This document shows positions 7,297-14,898 of a DNA stretch of 21,222 nucleotides, in pieces. Source of the stretch: JAWXCM01 sp034408745 (lineage in GTDB: Bacteria > Acidobacteriota > Terriglobia > Bryobacterales > Bryobacteraceae). Both the position numbers and the translations under genes were made by a program. The notes beneath the pieces are model-generated. The model had not been told where the DNA came from. It did no database searches and saw only the letters and a list, made by a program, of their open reading frames with translations. Where the stretch lies: assembly GCA_034408745.1 (NCBI GenBank), contig JAWXCM010000106.1, positions 1-21,222 on the forward strand, in the 5' to 3' direction. Positions within the stretch are counted from its first letter, which is position 1. Each line of letters starts with the position of its first letter.

Positions 7297-8636
7297 GGAT
7301 TTGGCGGTCTCGCCTCCTGGCGGGGCTGGGTCGGGGCGGGAGCAGTGCCGGAGGGAACGGCGCGAGGCTGCACCGTTACCGTACCGGAACTCCTCGAACT
7401 CGGATTCGCGCCGGTGGCCGGTTGCTGCGGCTGGGGTTTAGGAGCCAGCGGGCTGGGAGCCGCCGTGCCAGGCGCTGTCGCAGGCGGAATCGGTCTGGAA
7501 CCGGCGGTGCCGGGAGCCGTCGTCCCAGGCGCGGCGGGTTTCGAGGCTCCTGCGGCAGGCGGTTGCGACGAAGGAGGCTGGGTGGCGTTGAAATTCGGGA
7601 TCTTCCCACCCTCTCCGTACTTCACCCCCTGCTGTTCGCCGAGCACCTTGTACCGCTCGCGAATTCGGTCCGCATCGGTGCTGAGGCCTGAGATCGGTGT
7701 CTGGCCGCCACCCTCGGCCGGTGTTGCAGCTGGCGTCGATCCGGGCTTAGGCGCTTCCTGCGGCTGCAGGTAAACTTCAGGATTGGCGGTGTTCCGCTGC
7801 TGCTCGGCATCCGGGATCACGCCATTGATGCCTTCGATCACCACCAGCACCTCTTCCAGTCCCTGCTGAAAGGCCGCGGGTACCAGGAAGATTTCTTTGA
7901 AAGTACGGCCGGCACGAACCACCGTGACCTTCCCCACCGGCATGCCCTTTGGAAAGATGCGGTCGTCGCCCGACGTGAAGAACATCTCGCCGGTCTCAAC
8001 CTTTTCCTCATTCTGGACGTAGTCGACGATGATCTTATTCTGGCCGATCCCCTTAACAGTGCCATGCACCCGGTTCTTGCCCGAGATAACGCCGGCTCCG
8101 AAGGTAGGGTCAGTCACCAGCAGCACCTGCGACGCCGTTGGGTAGGCCGCGAGCACCTTGCCCACAATGCCGTCGGGTGTGATCACCGCCATGCCTCGCC
8201 GTATGCCCGCCGTGGATCCACGGTCGATGAACACAACGTGCGAATTAGCGCCCGTGCCGGTGCCGATGATTCGTGAGGGCAGAGTGCGGGAAGGCGTGCG
8301 CTCCTGAAAAGTGGCCAGCGCCCTGGCCCGCTCCGCCGTTTCCAGTTCCGTCCGGAGAAACTGATTCTCAATCTTGAGGCGGCCGTTCTCCTGTTTCAGC
8401 TTGTCGTTATCGGTGCGAACGTTTACCAGGACGAAGTAGTTCTGCGCCACGCCGATGGTGTGTTCGCGCACGAACTCCAGCACCCGGGCCATCGGTGTGA
8501 CCGCCGTGACGGCCCACACGCGAATCATTCGCACGTCCTGATTGCTCTTCACCTGCCAGGCAAGCAGCACCAGCTGCGCCAGGATGACCAGGAGCAGGAC
8601 AGTGAGATTGCGGTATCGGTTGAGCAGAGCTTCCAT
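7293..8636 (-). CDS. mreC: rod-shape-determining protein MreC with a long Pro/Ala/Thr tail
   Basis: Periplasmic scaffold linking MreB filaments to PBP2 and RodA. In the 447-aa product, residues about 11-27 are a membrane anchor, about 72-110 a coiled coil (DNDKLKQENGRLKIENQFLR), and about 120-268 the double beta-barrel core, including DRGSTAGIRRGMAV and DGIVGKV. MreC is usually about 280-350 aa. Here roughly 180 residues follow the core; the part from about 285 is low-complexity (PGTTAPGTAG, PIPPATAPGTAAP) with one charged patch (DADRIRERYKVLGEQQGVKY, 321-340). It starts at ATG 48 nt after mreB and overlaps mreD by 4 nt. Confidence 0.95.
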   Translation of the reverse strand: MEALLNRYRNLTVLLLVILAQLVLLAWQVKSNQDVRMIRVWAVTAVTPMARVLEFVREHTIGVAQNYFVLVNVRTDNDKLKQENGRLKIENQFLRTELETAERARALATFQERTPSRTLPSRIIGTGTGANSHVVFIDRGSTAGIRRGMAVITPDGIVGKVLAAYPTASQVLLVTDPTFGAGVISGKNRVHGTVKGIGQNKIIVDYVQNEEKVETGEMFFTSGDDRIFPKGMPVGKVTVVRAGRTFKEIFLVPAAFQQGLEEVLVVIEGINGVIPDAEQQRNTANPEVYLQPQEAPKPGSTPAATPAEGGGQTPISGLSTDADRIRERYKVLGEQQGVKYGEGGKIPNFNATQPPSSQPPAAGASKPAAPGTTAPGTAGSRPIPPATAPGTAAPSPLAPKPQPQQPATGANPSSRSSGTVTVQPRAVPSGTAPAPTQPRQEARPPNP

Positions 8637-8684
8637 TGGCTCTCTTGTCTGAGGACTCCCGCTTCCCGGGCGGAGTTTCAGCGG

Positions 8685-9710
8685 TTATTCGATGGCGATG
8701 CGGCGCAGCAGCTTGAAATCGGTGAGCATCTTGCCTGTACCCAGGCACACCGACGCCAGAGGATCTTCCGCGATGGATACCGGGAGCCCCGTTTCTTCGC
8801 GGATTCGACGATCCAGATTTTTGATCAACGCTCCACCACCGGTCAACACGATGCCCTTGTCACTGATGTCGGCGCTGAGTTCGGGAGGAGTGCGCTCCAG
8901 CGCGACCCGGATCGCATTAATGATCGTCGCGATGCACTCGGACAGGGCCTCGCGGATCTCACTGTCGTCGATGGTGACGGTCTTGGGCACGCCCTCAATC
9001 AAGTTTCGGCCCTTGATCTCCATTGTGATCGGACGGTCAAGCGGATAAGCCGAGCCGACGGTGATCTTGATCATCTCCGCCGTGCGTTCACCGATCAGCA
9101 GGTTGTACTTGCGCTTCAGATACTGCATGATGGCGTCGTCCATCTCATTTCCCGCCACTCGTACGGAGCGCGAGTAGACAATGCCCGACAACGACACGAC
9201 CGCGACGTCGGTAGTTCCGCCGCCAATGTCGACTACCATGTTTCCCGAAGGCTCGGTAATGGGGAGGCCCGCGCCGATTGCCGCCACCATCGCCTGTTCC
9301 ACCAGGTGAACTTCGCTGGCCTTGGCGCGGTAGGCGGAATCGATAACCGCCCGCTTTTCCACCTGCGTGATTTCACTGGGGACGCCGATGACGATGCGAG
9401 GGTGCACCAGCATCTTGCGTCCGTGCGCTTTCTGGATGAAATATCCCAGCATGCGCTCAGTGACTTTGAAGTCCGCGATAACGCCGTCTTTCATGGGCCG
9501 GATAGCGACGATGTTGCCCGGCGTCCGGCCCAGCATTTCCTTTGCTTCCTTGCCCACGGCCTCGATCTCACCCGTGTTCTTATTGATGGCTACGATGGAG
9601 GGTTCATTGACAACAATCCCCTTCCCGCGTGCAAAAACAAGCGTGTTCGCCGTCCCAAGATCAATGGCCAGGTCGGAAGAAAACAGGCTGAAGAGCGAAC
9701 GTAAATTCAT
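8685..9710 (-). CDS. mreB: actin-like cell-shape protein MreB
   Basis: Bacterial actin homologue that polymerises under the membrane and guides the elongation machinery. The start at MNLRSLFSLFSSDLAIDLGT gives 341 aa, the normal MreB length; more upstream codons are open but do not resemble the family. Actin-fold motifs are phosphate-1 DLGTANT (17-23), the VHLVEQAMVAA helix with Glu138, phosphate-2 DIGGGTTD (161-168) and the adenosine loop LTGGGALI (289-296). The N-terminus carries a short amphipathic-looking segment suited to membrane binding. It is the first gene of the elongation operon, with about 200 nt upstream shared with a divergent gene. I found no strong Shine-Dalgarno sequence. Confidence 0.97.
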   Translation of the reverse strand: MNLRSLFSLFSSDLAIDLGTANTLVFARGKGIVVNEPSIVAINKNTGEIEAVGKEAKEMLGRTPGNIVAIRPMKDGVIADFKVTERMLGYFIQKAHGRKMLVHPRIVIGVPSEITQVEKRAVIDSAYRAKASEVHLVEQAMVAAIGAGLPITEPSGNMVVDIGGGTTDVAVVSLSGIVYSRSVRVAGNEMDDAIMQYLKRKYNLLIGERTAEMIKITVGSAYPLDRPITMEIKGRNLIEGVPKTVTIDDSEIREALSECIATIINAIRVALERTPPELSADISDKGIVLTGGGALIKNLDRRIREETGLPVSIAEDPLASVCLGTGKMLTDFKLLRRIAIE

Positions 9711-9887
9711 CGGGTGGAGTTCCAGCAGGGCGTCCGGAAGCGGAACGGCTGTGGATGTAACCTTTCCTCCGCAGGGTACCACAGGCCTCTCCCGCCGTCC
9801 ACGCAAAGTCCATGAATTTACGGGCATTCCGGTGGGTTTCAGAGGGCACACAAGGGGGTGTCCGCCAGTTCGTCCCGCTGGCGAACC

Positions 9888-9893
9888 TATAAT
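9888..9893 (+). promoter_or_regulatory. -10 box (TATAAT) for the beta-propeller gene
   Basis: A perfect TATAAT lies 16 nt before the GTG start of the gene at 9910. Transcription would begin near 9900, leaving a leader of about 10 nt. No good -35 hexamer sits at 16-18 nt spacing. An imperfect hairpin (GTTCG/CGAAC, 9868-9886) lies immediately upstream. Confidence 0.5.
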
Positions 9894-9909
9894 GTGAAGT
9901 GGACCCTTC

Positions 9910-11040
9910 GTGATATCGCGCCGTAGTTTCATCATGCCCGCGCTGGCCGCCGGGGCCTCGTCCTGCCGTCGCAAACGGGGCGATGGCTTCAACGGATACG
10001 CTTTTGTCGCCAACCAGGAGGGCAGAGCGATTGCCGCGGTCGACCTCACGGCGTTTGCGGTAGCTCGGCATATTGCCCTCGACGGCGCTCCGACCGAAGT
10101 GGTGGCGCACCCCTCCAAACCACTGGTTTACGCGCTGACACCCGACACCGGGACCGTCTACGAAATCGCGACCGGTACGCTGGCCGTCAAGCGCAAGGCG
10201 TGGCTCGGCGGCCCTGCCACCAGCATGCTGCCCGAATCGGGGGGTGACGCACTCTGGATTCTCAGCGCCCCAGGAAAGCGGTTGCTCCGCCTGCCTTTCG
10301 ACTCACTGCGCGTCAGCGCAGACATCCGCTTACCGGCTGTGCCAACCAGTTTCGACCTGGGTGCCGCGCACAACGGGAAGGAATGGGTTGGAATGGCTGT
10401 GGCCGGGTTCGGGAAGGCCGGATCGTTGTCTCTGGTCGACCTGCGAACGGGCACCGTTCAGAAGCCGGTTCCGGTGGGAGGTGAGATTGGCACGGTGCGC
10501 TTCCGCAGCGACGGGAAGTCCGTGCTGGTCGCTGGCCTTGAGGCTCGACAATTAACGGTGATCGATTCGCAGAGCGGCGGGGTGGTAGTGCATCTCCCGC
10601 TGTCCCTGCGTCCCGATCACTTTTGTTTTCACCCCAACGGAGGCCAGTTGTTCGTGACTGGTGAGGGTCGCGATGCGGTGGTGGTGATTTTCCCTTACTT
10701 TGTGCCCGAGGTCGCTGAGACCGTGCTGGCCGGGAGCCGTCCGGGCGCGATGGCAGCGACGTCCAGCTACCTGTTTGTTACCAGCCCCGCAGCCGGCGAT
10801 TTGAGTATTTTGGACATCACCCGCCGCCGCGTTATTGCCATAACGGCAGTGGGAGCGGGGCCGGGGTTCGTCGCCGTCACGCCGGATAACGAGTATGCCC
10901 TCGTGCTCAATCGGGAATCGGGCGACATGGCTGTCATACGAGTGGCTGGACTACAGCCCGACCGCCGAAAAACCGCGCCGCTTTTCACGATGATTCCTGT
11001 GGGATCAAAGCCTGTTACCGCGGTGATTTCTTCGGTTTAG
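9910..11040 (+). CDS. exported YVTN/YncE-like beta-propeller protein
   Basis: The 376-aa product is a probable Tat substrate: MISRRSFIMPALAAGASSC has SRRSFI close to the twin-arginine consensus, a hydrophobic stretch and a Cys at 19, which could be a lipoprotein cysteine although the residues before it (ASS) fit the lipobox poorly. The body has repeated beta-strand units with the pattern D-x-x-T/S-G-x-V, such as DLTAFAVARHIALDG, DLRTGTVQKPVPVGG and DSQSGGVVVHLPL, then VTPDNEYALVLN. This is typical of seven-bladed propellers of the YVTN/YncE group. No enzymatic function can be assigned; such proteins often bind or scaffold in the periplasm. GTG is chosen because it keeps the RR motif; an ATG at 9934 would lose it. 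It diverges from mreB. Confidence 0.8.
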   Translation: MISRRSFIMPALAAGASSCRRKRGDGFNGYAFVANQEGRAIAAVDLTAFAVARHIALDGAPTEVVAHPSKPLVYALTPDTGTVYEIATGTLAVKRKAWLGGPATSMLPESGGDALWILSAPGKRLLRLPFDSLRVSADIRLPAVPTSFDLGAAHNGKEWVGMAVAGFGKAGSLSLVDLRTGTVQKPVPVGGEIGTVRFRSDGKSVLVAGLEARQLTVIDSQSGGVVVHLPLSLRPDHFCFHPNGGQLFVTGEGRDAVVVIFPYFVPEVAETVLAGSRPGAMAATSSYLFVTSPAAGDLSILDITRRRVIAITAVGAGPGFVAVTPDNEYALVLNRESGDMAVIRVAGLQPDRRKTAPLFTMIPVGSKPVTAVISSV

Positions 11041-11074
11041 CTTTGCCTCAGTTAGAAAACCCGCGGGTGAAGCC

Positions 11075-11082
11075 TGTATATT
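11075..11082 (+). promoter_or_regulatory. putative extended -10 (TGTATATT) for the small basic protein
   Basis: TGTATATT resembles an extended -10 element and ends 16 nt before the ATG at 11099. The following GGGGAAG (11083-11089) may act as ribosome binding site, and it also forms a short hairpin with TTCCCC. No -35 consensus is evident. Confidence 0.35.
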
Positions 11083-11098
11083 GGGGAAGTTCCCCCAT

Positions 11099-11269
11099 AT
11101 GGCTCGCAAGAAGCAAACCTTCGATCAGTCTGCCGAGGTTCGGAAGCTTGCGCGCGAGCGCGTTGGTATCGTCAAGGCGTCGCGACCCATCGAGCCGAAA
11201 GACACGCGTAAAAAGCCTAAGTACAAGAAGCCACCGGAAGCCGCGGACGAAGGCGGGACGGCGGGGTGA
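11099..11269 (+). CDS. small basic hypothetical protein
   Basis: A 56-aa protein beginning MARKKQTFDQSAEVRKLARE, very rich in Lys/Arg in the first 45 residues and ending in an acidic, Gly/Ala tail (PPEAADEGGTAG). No Cys, no membrane segment and no recognised domain. The composition would suit nucleic-acid or ribosome binding, but that is conjecture. The ATG follows a GGGGAAG sequence by 9 nt; a TTG at 11081 could extend it by 6 residues. Its stop overlaps the GTG start of the next gene (GTGA), which argues that it is truly translated and coupled to the barrel gene. Confidence 0.65.
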   Translation: MARKKQTFDQSAEVRKLARERVGIVKASRPIEPKDTRKKPKYKKPPEAADEGGTAG

Positions 11270-11911
11270 AATCAGCGCCCGTGGCTGCCGTTCTGCTGGC
11301 CATCATCATGACACCTGTACTGCTCCCGGCTCAGCCCCTGGAATCGTGGCACAACTTCGAGTTGCCGCTGCGAGAGGCGGGACGCTTCAACACGCAGTTC
11401 AATCTGCAGCTACGCACGCGGCGGCGATTCCAGGACCTGTACCAGACTCGCGTCGGCACCATCAGCCGCATCCGGCTGGCAAACAGCTTCACCGCCATTG
11501 CCGGGTTCTACTACACCCTTCAGGAGAGTTCCCAGCGTGACCGCTGGGACAATCAAAACCGCATCTGGGGTGGCATCGAGCGGCCGTTCCGCGCCGGTGT
11601 CGGGGTAATCACCCTGCGCAGTCTTTATGAACACTGGTTTGAAGGGCTTCGGGGGCGCGACAACCGCACCCGCTGGCTGACCCAGTACCGCCGGCCCGTC
11701 GGCCATGGCGCGGTGGCCAGTTTCGGCATTGAGACGTTCACCGACACCCCGTGGGTACATGGCCGAGCGACTGACGGCAACGATGGCCCGGGCGGTTGGT
11801 CAGGGCTGGTCTGCAGAACTGGGCTACACCTATGACGGTCGCCCGGAACGGGTCGGGGGAAAGCGTCAGATGATCACCACTACCGTTCGACGAAGATCTT
11901 CGGACAGGTGA
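11266..11911 (+). pseudogene. DUF2490-like outer-membrane beta-barrel gene, frameshifted near its 3' end
   Basis: The first frame (GTG, 189 codons to 11835) gives a signal peptide (about 1-22, VAAVLLAIIMTPVLLPAQP) and alternating beta-strand segments (FNTQFNLQLRTRRRFQDLYQ, RTRWLTQYRRPV) resembling DUF2490 barrels. After about residue 163 it loses barrel character. From about 11756 a different frame carries the natural ending, YMAERLTATMARAVGQGWSA then LGYTYDGRP, to a TGA at 11909-11911. One extra C in the CCCC run near 11746-11749 would explain the switch; without it the frames join as FTDTRGYMAERL. This may be a real frameshift or a sequencing error. The intact protein would be about 214 aa. 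It is coupled to the small basic protein by a 4-nt overlap. Confidence 0.7.
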
Positions 11912-11946
11912 GAATTTCTTCCCGGTGCAGCCACTTTTTCTGAGTG

Positions 11947-12294
11947 ATGCCGGATCATCGCCTTTTTCCGAGGGAGCAGGCTGCTTCCATCGGACTCCTT
12001 ACCGTTTACCGAATCACTCCGCTGGGGAACCGTCAGCGAATCGGATCTTCGCTTCTTGTGGATGTCAGCAAGGGTGGCGTCGGCACAAAGCTCGATTTCC
12101 CGGTCCGTGTGGGAGAGATTCTGTTTCTGCAGAACAAGACCTTTGAGCGACACGTCGTCGTGAGGCATCGCTGGCCGCTGCCGGTGGGCTATCAGGTGGG
12201 GTTGAAATTTTGCGCACCGCCTGCGCATGACAAAGAAGCGGTGAGAGGGAGCAACGCAAAGCGGCTCCCTCTCCGCGGTCCAACATTTTTTTAG
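11947..12294 (+). CDS. PilZ-like domain protein
   Basis: A 115-aa protein containing LLVDVSKGGVGTKLDFPVRV, which fits the PilZ D/N-x-S-x-x-G signature, followed by beta-strand-rich sequence ending VGYQVGLKF as in PilZ barrels. PilZ domains bind cyclic di-GMP using an upstream RxxxR motif; here only NRQRIG lies upstream, so ligand binding is uncertain. Start is ATG 11947 or GTG 11944; neither has a clear ribosome binding site. The stop TAG lies in the T-run of a hairpin and overlaps the stop of convergent speA by 4 nt. The last 20 or so codons encode the hairpin. Confidence 0.6.
   Translation: MPDHRLFPREQAASIGLLTVYRITPLGNRQRIGSSLLVDVSKGGVGTKLDFPVRVGEILFLQNKTFERHVVVRHRWPLPVGYQVGLKFCAPPAHDKEAVRGSNAKRLPLRGPTFF
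12243..12292 (+). terminator. hairpin plus T-run at the PilZ/speA convergence
   Basis: A perfect 10-bp stem (GAGAGGGAGC, 12243-12252, with GCTCCCTCTC, 12264-12273) and an 11-nt loop is followed 12 nt later by seven T residues (12286-12292). The stem-to-T distance is longer than in an ideal intrinsic terminator. It lies inside the 3' coding end of the PilZ-like gene and just beyond the speA stop, so it may act on both transcripts, though on the minus strand only a weak T-rich stretch follows the stem. Confidence 0.5.
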
Positions 12295-14240
12295 GAGCCC
12301 TCGGTGGCGTCCTCGAGATACGTGTAGCCGTTCAGGCCTTCTTCGTACAAACGGAGGAGCCGGCCGGATTCTTCATACCCGATACGGCCGTCGCGAAGGG
12401 CGATCTCCACATCGCGCCGGTACTGCTCCATCAGCGTCTTCGCGTTGAACTGGACGTAATCCAGCACCTCGCGAACCGTATCGCCCCGAATCACGGCGTC
12501 CAGAATCACCTCATTATTGACGCCCAGGTTCACGTGCACGGCGTGGGTGTCGCCGAACAGATTGTGCAGGTCTCCCAGAATCTCCTGATACGCGCCCACC
12601 AGAAACGCGCCCAGGTAGTAGGGCCGGTTGTCGGGATCGTGAAGACGCAGTGTCTTCTTCACATCGCGGCGGTCAATGAACTGGTCGATCTTGCCATCCG
12701 AATCGCAGGAGATGTCGCCCAGCACCGAGTGCCGGGTCGGCGGCTCGCCCAGCCGGTGAATCGGCATAATCGGGAACAGCTGTTTCACCGCCCAGGAATC
12801 GGGCATGCTCTGGAAAAGCGAGAAGTTGCAGAAGTAGGTATCGGAGAGCAGACTCTCCAGACCTTCCAGATCTTCCGGATAGTAGTCGAGCTCTTTGGCC
12901 ATCTTCTGCACACGGCGGCAGATGGTCCAGTAGTAGTTTTCCGCCAGGCTGCGCTGCAGTAGCGGCAGGTATCCAAGACTGAACAGATTGAGGGCCGAAT
13001 CCAGCGCCTGTTGCGCGTCGTGGAAGCTCTCCAGCAGGTTCTTCTGGCTCAGAGACCGGTACGTTTCCTGCAGATCGATCAGCGGCTGTTCGGCCTCTTC
13101 CGGCAGTTCCAGCTTGATATCGGCTTCCCCGAACTCGCTGACGCCGAGGACGTTAAACACCAGCACACTGTGATAGGCAGCCACTGCGCGGCCGCTTTCC
13201 GTGATGATGGTCGGGTGCGGCACCTCGGCCTCGTCGCACACGCTCTGGATGTGGTAGACGACGTCGTTGGCGTATTCCTGGAGCGTGTAGTTGACGCTCG
13301 ATTCGAAGTCCGTCTGCGAGCCGTCGTAGTCAATCCCGAGCCCACCGCCGACGTCCATGAATTCCAATCCCGCACCAGCCTTTTTCAGCTCGACGTAGAT
13401 GCGCACGGCCTCGCTCACCGCGGCCTTCACCTGGCGAATGTTGGTGATCTGGCTCCCAAGGTGGAAGTGCAGCAACTTCAGCGCGTCTGGATAACCAGCG
13501 GCCTTCAGAGTTTCCAGTACGCGAACCGCCTCACTGACCGTCAGCCCGAACTTGGAGCGGTACCCACCGGAGGACTTCCAGCGGCCCGAGCCCCTGCTGG
13601 CGAGCTTCACACGCACACCAACTTCAGGCCGGATCCCGGCCCGCTCGGCGTGACGGAGGATCAGGTCCAGTTCCGTGAATTTCTCAATAACGGGGAGAAT
13701 AGTGCGGCCGATGCGGCGCGCATTGGTCACAATCTCGATGTACTCGTCGTCCTTGAATCCGTTGCAGATGATGGGAGTCTGGTTGTCCGCCATCGCGACC
13801 ACGGCCAGTAGCTCGGGCTTGGAACCCGCTTCAATGCCGAACCGGTAGGGCTTGCCGTACTCGAATACTTCTTCCACAACCTGACGCTGCTGGTTTACCT
13901 TGATCGGATACACGCAGCGGTAATCGCCCTTGTAGCCGTGTTCCTGAATCGCGTTTTTGAAAGCGCCGTGAATCTCGCCCAGGCGGTGCTTCAGGATCTC
14001 GCCGAAACGGATGAGGATAGGTGGATTGATGCCGCGAAGCACCAGTTTTTCCACGAGTTCCTTGAGATCGATCCCGCGCTCCGGCTCCTTGCCGGGATGA
14101 ACCCACAAGTGACCGTTTTCACCGACGGCAAAATACCCTTTGCCCCACGCGGGGACGTCGTACAATTCGCTCGCATCGGTGACGGTCCACCGCTCGGTAG
14201 GTTCGTAAACCTGAACGCCTTCCAGACTCTTTACGGCCAA
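12291..14240 (-). CDS. speA: biosynthetic arginine decarboxylase
   Basis: PLP enzyme converting arginine to agmatine, the first step of the agmatine route to putrescine. The 649-aa product fits the SpeA length of about 630-660. It shows the PLP-lysine motif YPIKVNQQRQ (Lys114), HFHLGSQ (258-264) and GGGLGIDYDGS (298-308) of the fold III barrel, and the C-terminal catalytic cysteine motif DISCDSDG (509-516, Cys512). I chose the TTG at 14240 because GGAGG lies 10 nt upstream and the product begins MAVKSLEGVQVYEP. The frame stays open further upstream, but that sequence is Cys/Pro-rich and unlike SpeA. It diverges from the exported protein at 14371. Confidence 0.95.
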   Translation of the reverse strand: MAVKSLEGVQVYEPTERWTVTDASELYDVPAWGKGYFAVGENGHLWVHPGKEPERGIDLKELVEKLVLRGINPPILIRFGEILKHRLGEIHGAFKNAIQEHGYKGDYRCVYPIKVNQQRQVVEEVFEYGKPYRFGIEAGSKPELLAVVAMADNQTPIICNGFKDDEYIEIVTNARRIGRTILPVIEKFTELDLILRHAERAGIRPEVGVRVKLASRGSGRWKSSGGYRSKFGLTVSEAVRVLETLKAAGYPDALKLLHFHLGSQITNIRQVKAAVSEAVRIYVELKKAGAGLEFMDVGGGLGIDYDGSQTDFESSVNYTLQEYANDVVYHIQSVCDEAEVPHPTIITESGRAVAAYHSVLVFNVLGVSEFGEADIKLELPEEAEQPLIDLQETYRSLSQKNLLESFHDAQQALDSALNLFSLGYLPLLQRSLAENYYWTICRRVQKMAKELDYYPEDLEGLESLLSDTYFCNFSLFQSMPDSWAVKQLFPIMPIHRLGEPPTRHSVLGDISCDSDGKIDQFIDRRDVKKTLRLHDPDNRPYYLGAFLVGAYQEILGDLHNLFGDTHAVHVNLGVNNEVILDAVIRGDTVREVLDYVQFNAKTLMEQYRRDVEIALRDGRIGYEESGRLLRLYEEGLNGYTYLEDATEGS

Positions 14241-14268
14241 TTCGTATGTACCTCCAAAAAGCAGCGCG

Positions 14269-14274
14269 ATTGTA
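14269..14274 (-). promoter_or_regulatory. putative -10 box (TACAAT) for speA
   Basis: On the minus strand, TACAAT matches the -10 consensus in five of six positions and lies 28 nt before the TTG start. The GGAGG ribosome binding site falls between the predicted transcription start (about 14262) and the start codon. No convincing -35 element is visible at normal spacing. Confidence 0.4.
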
Positions 14275-14351
14275 ATGCCTGGTCCCAGGTTCGCGGCGCG
14301 GCAAGTGCTGCGGCAGAAACATCTACATGGTACGTCGAAAGGGGGGCAAAC

Positions 14352-14357
14352 TATAAT
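14352..14357 (+). promoter_or_regulatory. -10 box (TATAAT) for the exported jelly-roll-like protein
   Basis: A perfect TATAAT lies 13 nt before the ATG at 14371, placing transcription start near 14364 and leaving a leader of about 7 nt. No Shine-Dalgarno sequence is present between the box and the start codon. No -35 consensus is evident. Confidence 0.5.
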
Positions 14358-14370
14358 TGGTAAAACGCCA

Positions 14371-14898
14371 ATGTCGCCCAAGTTGAACCGTCTGCGATCT
14401 GTCAGCCTTTGCGTCATGCTGCTTCTGCCGGGAACAGCATGCCTGCAGGCTGAAAACGCCATTCTCGAATCCACTGCCGATGCGTCGTCGCCCGGAGGAC
14501 CCGCCAGCGGGAAAGCCCGCGAGCTACAAGGCCCGGGAGTGATGTGTTTCTCCTTCAAGACATGGACGATTTTCAAGTGGAATGTGGAGTCCGCCGATCT
14601 CTTTATTCACGTCAGTAAAGGCGCAGCTCCCACCAGTCTCGAAATTGCCGTAATCCCGACCCCCTGGACTGAGGCCGCTCCGCCAGAAGCCAGCGCTTCG
14701 TGGAAATTCGTGCCGCATCAGTCGGTATCCGAGCCGCAGGGCTGGGTCAGCATCAAAGTGGACCCCAAACTCGTGGAAGAAATCACTGCCGGCAAAGGGC
14801 ACGGCCTTGCGGTGCGCGTGAAGTCGGCCATCGGAATCAACACCCGCGAGTCGCTGGCATTCCGACCGTATCTCATCATCAACGGAGGGCGCCCTTGA
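14371..14898 (+). CDS. exported protein with a DNRLRE/CBM-like jelly-roll pattern
   Basis: A 175-aa product. A basic n-region and hydrophobic segment (LRSVSLCVMLLLPGTACLQAE, split over residues 8-28) form a signal peptide; the Cys near 25 is a weaker lipoprotein candidate. The rest resembles small jelly-roll modules of the DNRLRE/carbohydrate-binding type: ADLFIHVSKGA, then IAVIPTPWTEAAPPEASASW, GWVSIKVDPKLVEEI, GLAVRVKS and RESLAFRPYLIING at the end. The match is by pattern only; ligand unknown. Further open codons upstream (to 14275) are ignored because they precede the -10 box. Its stop overlaps the start of the SDR gene (TTGA), so the two are probably co-translated. Confidence 0.6.
   Translation: MSPKLNRLRSVSLCVMLLLPGTACLQAENAILESTADASSPGGPASGKARELQGPGVMCFSFKTWTIFKWNVESADLFIHVSKGAAPTSLEIAVIPTPWTEAAPPEASASWKFVPHQSVSEPQGWVSIKVDPKLVEEITAGKGHGLAVRVKSAIGINTRESLAFRPYLIINGGRP

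Noticed and set aside
8460..9704. 414-codon plus-strand frame opposite mreB and mreC
   Set aside because: Antisense shadow of two clearly conserved genes; composition is His/Arg/Asp-rich as expected from reversed GC-rich codons.
9711..10118. N-terminal extension of MreB by 136 codons
   Set aside because: It would run through the divergent promoter region and into the neighbouring gene; the 341-residue form matches MreB length and start.
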